The notes below the pieces were generated by a model that searched no databases, was not told where the DNA came from, and saw nothing but the letters and a program-made list of their open reading frames with translations. A stretch of 64,000 nucleotides of DNA from an uncultured Litorivicinus sp. (lineage in GTDB: Bacteria > Pseudomonadota > Gammaproteobacteria > Pseudomonadales > Litorivicinaceae), in NCBI GenBank assembly GCA_902541775.1, contig CACBSE010000001.1:42559-106558 (forward strand), given 5' to 3'. The position numbers and the translations under genes are program-made. This document shows, in pieces, positions 9,480 to 18,061 of this stretch (the stretch's first letter is position 1; each line of letters begins with the position of its first letter).

Positions 9480-9902
9480 ATGCAATTGAGTGAAAGACAG
9501 CAAGAAATCATTGACGAATTTCAGTTTTTTGATTCCTGGATGGACAAATATCAATATTTGATTGATCTTGGCAAAGATCTTGAACCGCTCGAAGAATCAG
9601 AAAAAAACCAAACCAATTTAGTCCGAGGCTGCCAATCGCAAGTTTGGATGGTTGTCGACGGTGAAGCATCCCATGTGTCCGTTCGAGCGAATTCAGATGC
9701 TGCGATCGTCTCGGGTTTGATCGCGCTGGTCGTGCGTCTGTATTCCGATGCATCCGCAGAAGACATTATCAAAACAGAGCCTGAATTCGTCGAAGCGATT
9801 GGTTTATCTCAGCATTTATCGCCAACACGGGCGAATGGGCTTGCCTCCATGCTGCAACGGCTGAAAGCGGAAGCGGCACAATTGGTTGCGAAATCCACAT
9901 AA
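9480..9902 (+). CDS. sufE: Cysteine desulfuration protein SufE
   Basis: SufE accepts persulfide sulfur from SufS and passes it to the SufBCD scaffold. The 140-residue product carries GCQSQVWM with the acceptor Cys at residue 51, the same position as in E. coli SufE. ATG at 9480 is preferred because it gives the standard N-terminus; an in-frame GTG at 9468 would add four residues. It lies 65 bp before the Rrf2-sufBCDS operon and has its own transcription unit, as a promoter and operator sit between them. CsdE is a close paralogue, but the suf context favours SufE. Confidence 0.93.
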   Translation: MQLSERQQEIIDEFQFFDSWMDKYQYLIDLGKDLEPLEESEKNQTNLVRGCQSQVWMVVDGEASHVSVRANSDAAIVSGLIALVVRLYSDASAEDIIKTEPEFVEAIGLSQHLSPTRANGLASMLQRLKAEAAQLVAKST

Positions 9903-9906
9903 ACGC

Positions 9907-9937
9907 TTGATATAGGACCTAATCAGTCCTATATAAT
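9907..9937 (+). promoter_or_regulatory. suf operon promoter with 25-bp inverted-repeat operator
   Basis: The 9-bp arms ATATAGGAC (9910-9918) and GTCCTATAT (9926-9934) are perfect inverted repeats separated by 7 bp. They overlap a TTGATA hexamer (9907-9912) and a TATAAT hexamer (9932-9937), spaced 19 bp. Rrf2-family Fe-S regulators bind such dyads, and the regulator gene starts 30 nt downstream, so this is very likely its autoregulatory site. Occupancy would block RNA polymerase directly. The 19-bp spacing is longer than optimal. Confidence 0.8.
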
Positions 9938-9967
9938 GCGCATCCGGAATTAATTTGTGGTGCGCCG

Positions 9968-10420
9968 ATGGTACGACTGTCGAAACTGACTGACTATGCC
10001 TCAGTGATCTTAGCTCAGATGGCAAGGTATCCTGATGTTCTGTGGTCAGCGGGGCAGTTGTCTGACGAGTCATCCATCCCGAAACCAACGTGCATAAAGC
10101 TGCTCAAACTCTTGGTTAAAGGTGGTGTGCTGACATCAACGCAAGGCGCTCGAGGCGGTTACAGCTTAGCGAGAGCACCATCACAAATCCCGGTCAAAGT
10201 AATCATTGAGGCCATCGAAGGACCGACGGCGATAACTGAGTGCGGGACAGATGAAACACTGTGCCGGCTCACCGACCACTGTTCAGTGATGTCACGGTGG
10301 CGGGAATTAGGTGATCAGGTGGATCACATTCTGACAAAAACGACGTTGGAAGACCTGATCAGCCCACACACGCTCTATGCGCGATCCGATCGCCGTATCG
10401 AGACTTTGGAGGTGTACTGA
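9968..10420 (+). CDS. Rrf2-family SUF operon regulator
   Basis: Rrf2/IscR-type transcription regulator, 150 residues, of the subtype found at the head of suf operons (TIGR02944-like). A winged helix-turn-helix occupies residues 1-75 ([23 protein letters not shown]). Cys 92, 99 and 105 in ECGTDETLC...HC form the IscR-type Fe-S ligand pattern, so it should sense cluster status. It is preceded by the dyad at 9910-9934 and overlaps sufB by 1 nt (TGATG). Predicted role: repress the suf operon when Fe-S supply is adequate. IscR itself is less likely because no isc genes adjoin. Confidence 0.92.
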   Translation: MVRLSKLTDYASVILAQMARYPDVLWSAGQLSDESSIPKPTCIKLLKLLVKGGVLTSTQGARGGYSLARAPSQIPVKVIIEAIEGPTAITECGTDETLCRLTDHCSVMSRWRELGDQVDHILTKTTLEDLISPHTLYARSDRRIETLEVY

Positions 10421-11862
10421 TGAGTCAACAAGAGATCGATCAACTAGTCGACCAGGACTATAAATATGGGTTCGTGACCGATATTGAATCCGACACACTA
10501 CCGCCGGGTTTGAATGAGGATGTCATTCGTGAAATTTCGACCCGCAAAGGTGAACCTGAGTGGTTATTGGAATGGCGGCTGGAGGCTTATACCAAATGGC
10601 TTGAGATGACACCACCTGAATGGGCGCACCTTGACTACCCACCGATTGATTTCCAAGCAATCAGTTATTTCTCTGCGCCGAAACAGCAAGGCGATGGACC
10701 GAAAAGCCTAGACGAAGTCGATCCTGCATTGATCGAGACGTACAACAAACTCGGGATACCACTTGAAGAACAAAAGATGCTCGCAGGCGTCGCTGTCGAC
10801 GCGGTCTTCGATTCGGTTAGCGTGGTAACAACATTTAAGGAGAAGTTACATGAAGCGGGAGTTGTCTTTTGTCCGTTATCAGAAGCCGTTCATTCCCACC
10901 CTGAGCTTGTGAAAAAGTTTCTGGGCTCGGTCGTTCCTCAAAACGATAACTACTATGGTGCTCTCAATTCGGCCGTATTCTCGGATGGCTCGTTCGTTTA
11001 TATCCCGAAGGGCGTTCGGTGTCCGATGGAGCTCTCGACCTACTTCCGGATTAATCAACAAAATACAGGGCAGTTTGAACGTACACTCATTGTCGCTGAG
11101 GAAGGTTCATATGTGTCATATCTTGAAGGATGCACAGCACCACAACGTGACGAAAATCAATTGCACGCGGCGGTCGTCGAACTGGTTGCTGAAACAGATG
11201 CCGAGATCAAATACTCAACAGTACAAAACTGGTTTGCTGGCGATGATGAAGGTAAAGGGGGAATTTATAACTTCGTAACCAAGCGCGGTGAATGCCGTGG
11301 TGATCGAGCCAAGATCAGTTGGACACAACTTGAAACAGGCTCCGCCATCACTTGGAAATATCCAAGTTGCGTCTTAAAAGGAGCAGATTCCGTTGGTGAG
11401 TTCTATTCAGTAGCAGTTGCTGGAAAGAAGCAACAAGCAGATACCGGCACAAAAATGGTCCATATTGGCCCACGCACGCGTTCAACAATTATTTCAAAAG
11501 GTATTTCGACTGCCCGCGGTCAAAATGCCTATCGAGGATTGGTGAAAGTCCTACCCGGTGCTGTTGATGCACGGAATTTCACACAGTGCGATTCGCTGTT
11601 AATCGGCGATCAATGTGGTGCGCACACATTCCCCTACGTTGAGGCTCAAGAACCCAGCGCTCAACTCGAACACGAAGCCACAACGTCAAAAGTCAGTGAT
11701 GACCAGTTGTTCTACCTGAGGACGCGTGGCATGAGTGAAGAAGACGCTCTCAACATGGTCGTCAATGGTTTCTGTAAAGAAGTCTTCCAAAAACTTCCGA
11801 TGGAGTTCGCTGTCGAGGCCGAAGCACTCCTTGGTATTACACTTGAAGGAGCAGTCGGCTGA
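10420..11862 (+). CDS. sufB: Fe-S cluster assembly scaffold SufB
   Basis: SufB, 480 residues, forms the SufBC2D complex in which Fe-S clusters are built on sulfur delivered by SufS-SufE. Conserved blocks include [20 protein letters not shown] and [12 protein letters not shown] with the conserved Cys, then [20 protein letters not shown] near the C-terminus. The length is near the usual 495. Stop/start overlaps of 1 nt with the regulator before it and with sufC after it imply translational coupling. Confidence 0.97.
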   Translation: MSQQEIDQLVDQDYKYGFVTDIESDTLPPGLNEDVIREISTRKGEPEWLLEWRLEAYTKWLEMTPPEWAHLDYPPIDFQAISYFSAPKQQGDGPKSLDEVDPALIETYNKLGIPLEEQKMLAGVAVDAVFDSVSVVTTFKEKLHEAGVVFCPLSEAVHSHPELVKKFLGSVVPQNDNYYGALNSAVFSDGSFVYIPKGVRCPMELSTYFRINQQNTGQFERTLIVAEEGSYVSYLEGCTAPQRDENQLHAAVVELVAETDAEIKYSTVQNWFAGDDEGKGGIYNFVTKRGECRGDRAKISWTQLETGSAITWKYPSCVLKGADSVGEFYSVAVAGKKQQADTGTKMVHIGPRTRSTIISKGISTARGQNAYRGLVKVLPGAVDARNFTQCDSLLIGDQCGAHTFPYVEAQEPSAQLEHEATTSKVSDDQLFYLRTRGMSEEDALNMVVNGFCKEVFQKLPMEFAVEAEALLGITLEGAVG

Positions 11863-12605
11863 TGCTGTCTATTCGCAATCTACACGCACGGGTTAGTGAT
11901 AAGCCCATCCTCAAAGGCATCAATCTTGAGATCGGTACTGGTGAAATACACGCCATCATGGGGCCGAACGGCTCCGGTAAGAGCACATTATCGTCGGTAC
12001 TTGCCGGCCGCGATGACTACGAAGTGACCGATGGAGAAGTGATCTACATGGGTCAAAACCTACTCGATTTAGAACCTGAAGAGCGTGCGTGGGCCGGTGT
12101 ATTTCTCTCTTTCCAGTATCCTGTTGAAATTCCAGGTGTCAAAAATATTTATTTGTTGAAAGCAGCAGTGAACGCCATACGAGAACATAGCGGACTCCCT
12201 GAGTTAAGAGCCGGTGAGTTTTTAAAACTCGTGCGTGAAAAACTCAAAGTCATGCAAATTGATGAATCTTTCCTGCATCGTAACGTCAACGAAGGTTTCT
12301 CAGGTGGCGAAAAAAAACGAAATGAAATTCTGCAGATGCAACTACTTGAGCCAACGCTCGCGCTCCTCGATGAGACAGACTCCGGCCTCGACGTTGATGC
12401 GCTTCGTGTTGTTGGGGAAGGGATCAACCAAATGCGCTCGCCAGAGCGCAGCGTCTTACTCATCACGCACTACCAACGCTTACTTGACATTGTGAAACCC
12501 GACTTTGTGCACGTGTTGGCGCATGGTGAAATCAAATTATCAGGTGACCATACGCTGGCTGAAAAGCTCGAGCGCGAAGGCTACGAAGGGATCGAAGCAG
12601 CATGA
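11862..12605 (+). CDS. sufC: Fe-S cluster assembly ATPase SufC
   Basis: ABC-type ATPase of the SufBCD complex, 247 residues, soluble and with no transport role. Walker A is GPNGSGKSTLSSV, the signature is FSGGEKKRNEILQM, typical of SufC rather than transport ABC proteins, and Walker B with switch is LALLDETDSGLDVDAL, followed by the His loop LLITHYQRLL. Overlaps sufB by 1 nt and sufD by 4 nt (ATGA). Confidence 0.97.
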   Translation: MLSIRNLHARVSDKPILKGINLEIGTGEIHAIMGPNGSGKSTLSSVLAGRDDYEVTDGEVIYMGQNLLDLEPEERAWAGVFLSFQYPVEIPGVKNIYLLKAAVNAIREHSGLPELRAGEFLKLVREKLKVMQIDESFLHRNVNEGFSGGEKKRNEILQMQLLEPTLALLDETDSGLDVDALRVVGEGINQMRSPERSVLLITHYQRLLDIVKPDFVHVLAHGEIKLSGDHTLAEKLEREGYEGIEAA

Positions 12606-13798
12606 GCGGATTCAGTGAATGGTTAGCTCGCATCAAGGACGTCCGTGCACCAGAAGCGCTAGCAGTTGGTTTACCCAACAAACGTATCGAGTCATGGAAA
12701 TATGTGCCGATCCGGGGCCTTGCACGTACGACATGGCAACCGGCAAGCCCGCAGATTACAGAACAATTTGCATTGACGGGCGGTCAATTTGTCAATGTCC
12801 CCACGGTCAACGGATGCGCAGTATCTGAGAATACGCTGACCGCATCCGAGCAGAAACGCCTTGACAGGATGAGTCAGGCCCATGGATTTGGCCTCACCCA
12901 GGCTGCACTTGAAAACACTCGGTTGGTGCTTACGATTCAAAAAACTGCGTCGGTGGTTTTGAATCTGCATCACCTTGCGAATCAGGCGAGCTCAGCAGGT
13001 TTCGCAACACTCGTGTTGCGAGTTGAGGCGGGTGGACAGCTGACCCTGGTCGAACAATTCGAATCAACCGATATTGAGTCGGCAAATCTCAGCTCACTGC
13101 GTTGTCTGGTTGCTTTATCACGTGATTCATCGGTCACGCATGTGCGCTTTCAAGCAGCCAATGCTGCTGCACACGTGTTTTCCAATCTCGATGTTGAATG
13201 TAGTGAAAATGCGACCTACCGACTACAAACAATTGAGTTCGGATCGAAGTTAGCTCGGAACGATGTTCATATTGCCCTAGTTGGGCGCGAGGCATCGGCT
13301 TCGGTGAACGGACTTGCCATCACAAGTGGCACGCAATACCACGATACACATCTGGCGATTGATCATGTGGTCGGTGAGACCAACAGTGAAATGACCTTCA
13401 GAAATATGGTCGATGGGAAAGGCGAGGCAACATTTAATGGTCGCGTCCTGATTTGCAAGGATTCACAACGATCAGCGACTGAGCAGTCTGTTGCAAACCT
13501 TTTATTGTCAGACTCTGCTCGCGTGAATCCAAAACCGGAACTCGAAATCTATGCCGACGATGTAACCGCTTCACATGGGTGTACTGTTGGTAGTCTCAAT
13601 AAGACTGAACTGTTCTACTTGAAAAGTCGTGGACTGTCAGAGGCCGACGCCCGCGCTTTCCTGCAATATGCTTTTGCAGAAAAAATCGTCGAGGAAATTG
13701 AACATCGAGACATCCGAGAATTGGTCGAGACGCAACTCTTGGGTGAATTGAAGCATGGCGAACTGATCGCCGAGCTCAAGGAATCTATCGATGTTTGA
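12602..13798 (+). CDS. sufD: Fe-S cluster assembly protein SufD
   Basis: SufD, 398 residues, paralogue of SufB and partner in the SufBC2D scaffold, needed for iron entry. Recognisable blocks are NKRIESWKYVPIRGL near the N-terminus and NPKPELEIYADDVTASHGCT near residue 315, the latter including the conserved His, followed by FYLKSRGLSEADARAFL. The end overlaps sufS by 8 nt. Confidence 0.95.
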   Translation: MSGFSEWLARIKDVRAPEALAVGLPNKRIESWKYVPIRGLARTTWQPASPQITEQFALTGGQFVNVPTVNGCAVSENTLTASEQKRLDRMSQAHGFGLTQAALENTRLVLTIQKTASVVLNLHHLANQASSAGFATLVLRVEAGGQLTLVEQFESTDIESANLSSLRCLVALSRDSSVTHVRFQAANAAAHVFSNLDVECSENATYRLQTIEFGSKLARNDVHIALVGREASASVNGLAITSGTQYHDTHLAIDHVVGETNSEMTFRNMVDGKGEATFNGRVLICKDSQRSATEQSVANLLLSDSARVNPKPELEIYADDVTASHGCTVGSLNKTELFYLKSRGLSEADARAFLQYAFAEKIVEEIEHRDIRELVETQLLGELKHGELIAELKESIDV

Positions 13799-15011
13799 TC
13801 TCGCGCGTGTTCGCGATGATTTCCCGATTTTATCGCGTGAAGTTAACGGACAACCATTAGTCTACTTTGACAACGCTGCAACGTCACAAAAGCCAACTAC
13901 AGTCATTGAGTCGATCAGTGACTACTACGATCGCTACAACTCCAATGTCCATCGTGGAGTCCATACCTTAAGCGGTGAGGCAACCGACGCGTATGAGGGC
14001 GCGCGCGCGCGAATTGGGCAATGGTTTGGAGTTGAAGACACTGGAGAAGTCATCCTCCTACGAGGAGCGACCGAAGCTCTGAATCTCGTCGCCAATACTC
14101 TCTCAACTGGTCTCAAATCTGGTGATGTGGTGTTAGTTGGCCAAACTGAACATCACGCGAATATCGTCCCTTGGCAACAACTTGAGTCTCGAATTGGAAT
14201 TCAGGTCATTCCAATACCGGTCGATGGCACAGGAACCTTGTGTTTGGAGTCAGCGAAGAACCTGTGTAAGAGACACAAAGTCGCCGTCATAGCGATAGGG
14301 CATGTCTCAAATGCCGTTGGAGCGATCAATGATGTCTCGGGATTTATTCGACTGGCAAAGGACAATAATGCGTTTTCAGTGATTGATGGAGCGCAGGCTG
14401 CACCACATATGCGAGTCAATGTGCAAGATCTTCACGCGGATTTCTACGCAGTGAGTGCACACAAATGCTGTGGTCCAACCGGGATCGGTGTGCTGATTGG
14501 CCAACGTGAATTACTGGAGTCTCTCCCGCCTTGGCAAGGCGGTGGCGATATGATTGATCGTGTGAGCTTTAGTGGAACGACGTACAACGAACTGCCTTGG
14601 AAATTTGAGGCGGGGACGCCAAATATCGCGGATACCATTGGGTTTGCGAGGGCTCTCGAATATCTTGAATCCATCGACTTTGATGCTGCTATCGCCCATG
14701 AACACCAAGTCCATCAACATCTTACTGAGGCCATGCTGAGTCGCAAAAAAGTCGATGTATTGGGTCACCCCAAACACTGGACAAGTGTGTGTTCATTCAA
14801 TGTCAAAGGCGCGCACCCTACCGATGTCGGGACGCTTCTTGATCAACTCGGGTTCGCCGTACGAACAGGCCATCACTGTGCCATGCCAACGATGGAGCAT
14901 TTTGGACTGCCAGGAACTGCGCGCGCCTCAGTAGCGTTTTACAACACAGTTGATGAGGTGGATCGATTCCTTGAGGCACTCGATCGCGTGATAGGAATGC
15001 TGACAGACTGA
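13791..15011 (+). CDS. sufS: Cysteine desulfurase SufS
   Basis: PLP-dependent type II (SufS/CsdA) cysteine desulfurase, 406 residues, making Cys-bound persulfide and alanine from L-cysteine. The PLP Lys lies in AVSAHKCCGPTGIGVL, and the catalytic Cys in AVRTGHHCAMPTM, both canonical. N-terminal VYFDNAATSQKP is the family signature. It overlaps sufD upstream and sufT by 1 nt downstream. Sulfur acceptor is SufE, encoded 4 kb upstream on the same strand. Confidence 0.96.
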   Translation: MFDLARVRDDFPILSREVNGQPLVYFDNAATSQKPTTVIESISDYYDRYNSNVHRGVHTLSGEATDAYEGARARIGQWFGVEDTGEVILLRGATEALNLVANTLSTGLKSGDVVLVGQTEHHANIVPWQQLESRIGIQVIPIPVDGTGTLCLESAKNLCKRHKVAVIAIGHVSNAVGAINDVSGFIRLAKDNNAFSVIDGAQAAPHMRVNVQDLHADFYAVSAHKCCGPTGIGVLIGQRELLESLPPWQGGGDMIDRVSFSGTTYNELPWKFEAGTPNIADTIGFARALEYLESIDFDAAIAHEHQVHQHLTEAMLSRKKVDVLGHPKHWTSVCSFNVKGAHPTDVGTLLDQLGFAVRTGHHCAMPTMEHFGLPGTARASVAFYNTVDEVDRFLEALDRVIGMLTD

Positions 15012-15565
15012 TGATCTCCTTTGCGACACTCGACAAAGGCTCTGAACTGACCGTCCTTGAGAATGTGACGGGGAAACAAGTCCCTCAGGGGATTCCTTTG
15101 ACCATCGGTGTCGGAGAGAGAGTCACAGTCACGCAGGCGCTTGGAGACACCTTAACGCTAGACATTGGTAGCCGTTTGGTCCGGATTGAAACTGATGATC
15201 TCGCGAGGCTTGGTGTTGAGGCCCCAAAGCAGCATCGCACACTGGATACACTGTCACTAGAAGATCAAGTGTGGGATGTGCTCAAACAGAGCTATGACCC
15301 GGAAATTCCAGTGAATATCGTCGAATTGGGTTTAATTTACGATTTAAGAATCTCCACACTCATCGATGGTCGAACGCATGTCAGAGTAGACATGACGTTG
15401 ACAGCCCCTGGCTGTGGTATGGGACCCATCATGGCCCGTGATATTAAAGAAAAGATTGGAGCACTGTCGGGAGTCGACCAAGCAGACATACAAATGGTCT
15501 TTGATCCGCCTTGGGATGCAAGCAGGATGACGGAAGAAGCACGCCTAGAGGCAGGTTTATTCTAG
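15011..15565 (+). CDS. sufT: SUF-associated protein SufT (DUF59 domain)
   Basis: SufT of 184 residues has an N-terminal beta-rich extension and a C-terminal MIP18/DUF59 domain (about 85-175) with SYDPEIPVNIVELGLIYDL, LTAPGCGMGPIMARDI and MVFDPPWDASRM. Members are linked to maturation of Fe-S proteins under high demand. Position directly after sufS with a 1-nt overlap is typical of suf operons with an Rrf2 regulator. The biochemical role is known only in outline. Confidence 0.93.
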   Translation: MISFATLDKGSELTVLENVTGKQVPQGIPLTIGVGERVTVTQALGDTLTLDIGSRLVRIETDDLARLGVEAPKQHRTLDTLSLEDQVWDVLKQSYDPEIPVNIVELGLIYDLRISTLIDGRTHVRVDMTLTAPGCGMGPIMARDIKEKIGALSGVDQADIQMVFDPPWDASRMTEEARLEAGLF

Positions 15566-15573
15566 GAGGCGTT

Positions 15574-15894
15574 ATGAGCAATTGGATTAAAATCTCAACG
15601 ATCGATGCACTCGTCGATGGAGCTTATGAGCGCTTTGAGTTTGATGAGATGGATGTGCTGGTTTTTCGTGAAGGTGACGCAGTCTATGCGATCGAAGATT
15701 TGTGTACCCACGATGGTGCTGAACTCTGTGGTGGTCTCTACATTAACGGTGAAATTGAATGCCCGCGACATGGCGCAAGATTTTGTGTCAAAACAGGCCA
15801 AGCACTGTCTGCACCCGCCTATGGACAGGTATCGACTTTCCCCATTCGAATTAACGAAGAGGGGGGGATCGAACTACAAGTCGACAATGCCTAA
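15574..15894 (+). CDS. Rieske [2Fe-2S] ferredoxin-type protein
   Basis: Small soluble Rieske protein of 106 residues. Cluster ligands are C44-T-H46 and C63-P-R-H66, the CxH...CxxH pattern of NirD/BphF-type ferredoxins. ATG at 15574 is chosen because TAGGAGG ends 5 nt before it; upstream in-frame starts would lie inside sufT. It follows sufT by 8 nt and closes the live part of the suf operon, as in many gammaproteobacteria. It could supply electrons for cluster assembly or be a target of the system; its partner is unknown. Confidence 0.92.
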   Translation: MSNWIKISTIDALVDGAYERFEFDEMDVLVFREGDAVYAIEDLCTHDGAELCGGLYINGEIECPRHGARFCVKTGQALSAPAYGQVSTFPIRINEEGGIELQVDNA

Positions 15895-16899
15895 TGCGTC
15901 AGCCTTCACTTGTTTTTGGATCGATTTCAGCAGCATCAGTCATTGTCTTCGAAGCCATCGAAATTCCGCTTGTTGCTGCGATTGTACCCATCTTCGCAGT
16001 GGTAATCTAAGCTTGCCTTACGGAGAGAATCACGTGACCCGGGTGTCGATGCGACAGATTTCGCAATAATGCTTATTAGCATCGTCCTAGGTAGTCAAGT
16101 GACCCCCGCGGTTCTGAACCACGCAGAAATCTGACCAGTGAGCCTGTAATTACTGTTGCTGACTATGGTTCTTATTCTCCTTACCCTGGGGTATCTCAAT
16201 CAACAATTACTGGGCATGGGAAAAGTTAGTGCCTATCTGACCGGGGCCCTGGAAATCTCACGACTGCCGTTGCCATCGCTTACCAGTTAAACGGATTGAT
16301 AGCCCAAGCGGCGACTACCATGACTTTAGACTGGCATCTTTAACAGTGATTACCTCTCTGATATTTTGTGTTCCCTAGGAACATAAAATATTAAAAGCTT
16401 TCAGAAGTTCAGATTTCATAATTTGGATTTTACTTTTGGCCTTCGCTTGGTTGATGACACAGGTTCTTAAAAAACTTAGTGTGACTACTCCCAGTTTACT
16501 TACTGGCACCATAGTCACTACTCAATCAATTTTCTGGAAATAGAACTGGTAAATCCGCTATGGTTGTTTATCTCTATTGCAATGATCATATGGTCGCTCG
16601 CGATCGACATCCTGAAACAAGGCTTACTGATCTTGAGTAAGACGATTGCTTCTGCTATTCACCCGAATGTATTGGGCGTGATCGTAGCAGCGGTTGGTGC
16701 TGATATAACCTACTTAACGATTAATATACCCTCATCAGATACCCTACTCGCATTTATGCCTGGAGGACTTCAAGTAATGCCAATGGTTGCGATAGAAACC
16801 AGTGCTGATGGACGCTATGTAACGACACATCACTTTGTCAGCGTACCGGCAATGGCTATGCTCATCCCATTATTCGCATACTATTGGAGACGCTATTGA
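15894..16899 (+). pseudogene. AbrB-type membrane protein gene, multiply frameshifted
   Basis: Remnant of a full-length (about 335 codons) AbrB-duplication membrane protein of the ammonia-monooxygenase-regulator-like family. Starting at ATG 15894, overlapping the Rieske stop by 1 nt, it reads FGSISAASVIVF and stops after 38 codons. Later pieces in other frames are recognisable: LGSQVTPAVL, a frameshift near 16246 leading into GNLTTAVAIAYQLNG, then WILLLAFAWLMTQVLKKL, and a last intact block (16564-16899) with LLAFMPGGLQVMPMVAIE and THHFVSVPAMAM, the PGG and HH motifs of the second repeat. At least three frameshifts or stops are visible. The 111-residue tail has a start codon but would be a fragment. 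Confidence 0.82.
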
Positions 16900-17744
16900 G
16901 TTTTCTCGACCATTTCGACCGCGCGCACAATGCCGATCTTCAATCATGGACACCCTGGTTACAGGGGAATGCGTTACTTGGTTATGTGCAAGATAATTTC
17001 AAAGAACGTGGGTTAAGTTTTGGTCTGTGGCAAGAATCAGAATCGGGTCTTGTGATTCCGAGCCTGTCTGAAGGAGATCTCAATCAACTCTTCGCGAAAT
17101 TTGCAAAAGACGCATACGAAGAAGGGTTGCTCTGGAGCTGGGTTGGTGAACCCTTTCCTGTCAAAGCATCAGTGACAGACCCGACTCGGTTTGTAATGGA
17201 GCGCACATTGACTGCACCGCTTGGTTGCCTAACCTTTGGCGTGCATCTCAATGGCTTTGTAAGAACGCAAGCGGGCATCGAATTGTGGGTTGCAAAGCGA
17301 TCACAGAGCAAACCAACATTTCCTGGCAAACTCGATAATATAGTTGCTGGTGGACAACCAGCTGGAGTTGGTCTCTTCGAAAATTTAATCAAAGAATGTG
17401 CCGAAGAAGCTGGCATTTCAGAAGCTCAAGCCAGTCAATCCATTGCAACAGGGACAGTAAGCTATCGATACACCGATGGACGAGGATTAAAACGCGATAT
17501 TTTGTATTGTTATGATCTCGAACTCCCAGACAGCTTCGTACCAATGTGCCAGGATGGTGAAGTAGAATCGTTTGAACGACTACCAATTCAAGACGTACTG
17601 GCAATCATCGAAACAACGGACGCTTTTAAATACAACTGCAACCTGGTGATTATTGATTTCGCGATTCGCCACGGAGTTTTGACCGGAGACAACACGCCAG
17701 ATTATGCATCGCTTTGTGAACGAAGAACGCAGCTCAGAAATTAG
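16896..17744 (+). CDS. DUF4743 Nudix hydrolase family protein
   Basis: A 282-residue protein of the DUF4743-Nudix family, related to plant and yeast Nudix proteins that hydrolyse damaged thiamine diphosphate forms. An N-terminal DUF4743 domain (1-115) precedes a Nudix domain (120-255). The Nudix box reads AGGQPAGVGLFENLIKECAE then EAGI, where the first Glu of the classic consensus is replaced but the KEC-EE core is kept. TTG at 16896 is preferred because GGAGA (16886-16890) sits 5-6 nt upstream; a TTG at 16884 has no site. The start overlaps the end of the dead AbrB gene. Confidence 0.85.
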   Translation: MSFLDHFDRAHNADLQSWTPWLQGNALLGYVQDNFKERGLSFGLWQESESGLVIPSLSEGDLNQLFAKFAKDAYEEGLLWSWVGEPFPVKASVTDPTRFVMERTLTAPLGCLTFGVHLNGFVRTQAGIELWVAKRSQSKPTFPGKLDNIVAGGQPAGVGLFENLIKECAEEAGISEAQASQSIATGTVSYRYTDGRGLKRDILYCYDLELPDSFVPMCQDGEVESFERLPIQDVLAIIETTDAFKYNCNLVIIDFAIRHGVLTGDNTPDYASLCERRTQLRN

Positions 17745-18061
17745 CCGAGACCGGCAAGTAGCCTTAAATCCATGGGCGTACGCAAGGATGGATCTTCAGT
17801 TAGGTATGGCTCGTGACCAATTACTTCGTCATACGCACATTGATGCACGATGACAGCTTCCGTGCCCCCTGCGTCAGCCAATGCCATGCCAGCCTGTGTT
17901 GACGACTTAAACACCTGATTGTCACCATCCGCTTTTTTCAGCATGGTTTCACCGACCTCTGTCACGATCTTCACCAGATAGATAATTCCTTCAAATGCGT
18001 GGATCTCAAGAGTCAGTGACTGATCCCTCGCGAGCATTGCTTTCAGATCTGCTAACGTCAT
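17741..18061 (-). CDS. DUF6482 family protein
   Basis: A 106-residue protein matching the DUF6482 pattern: LTLEIHAFEGIIYLVKI, a central FKSSTQAGMALADAGG, and VHQCAYDEVIGHE at the C-terminal side. No signal peptide or membrane segment. It overlaps the upstream MerR-family regulator gene by 4 nt (ATGA), so they are one transcript. The function of this family is unknown, and nothing in the sequence suggests catalytic residues. Confidence 0.75.
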   Translation of the reverse strand: MTLADLKAMLARDQSLTLEIHAFEGIIYLVKIVTEVGETMLKKADGDNQVFKSSTQAGMALADAGGTEAVIVHQCAYDEVIGHEPYLTEDPSLRTPMDLRLLAGLG

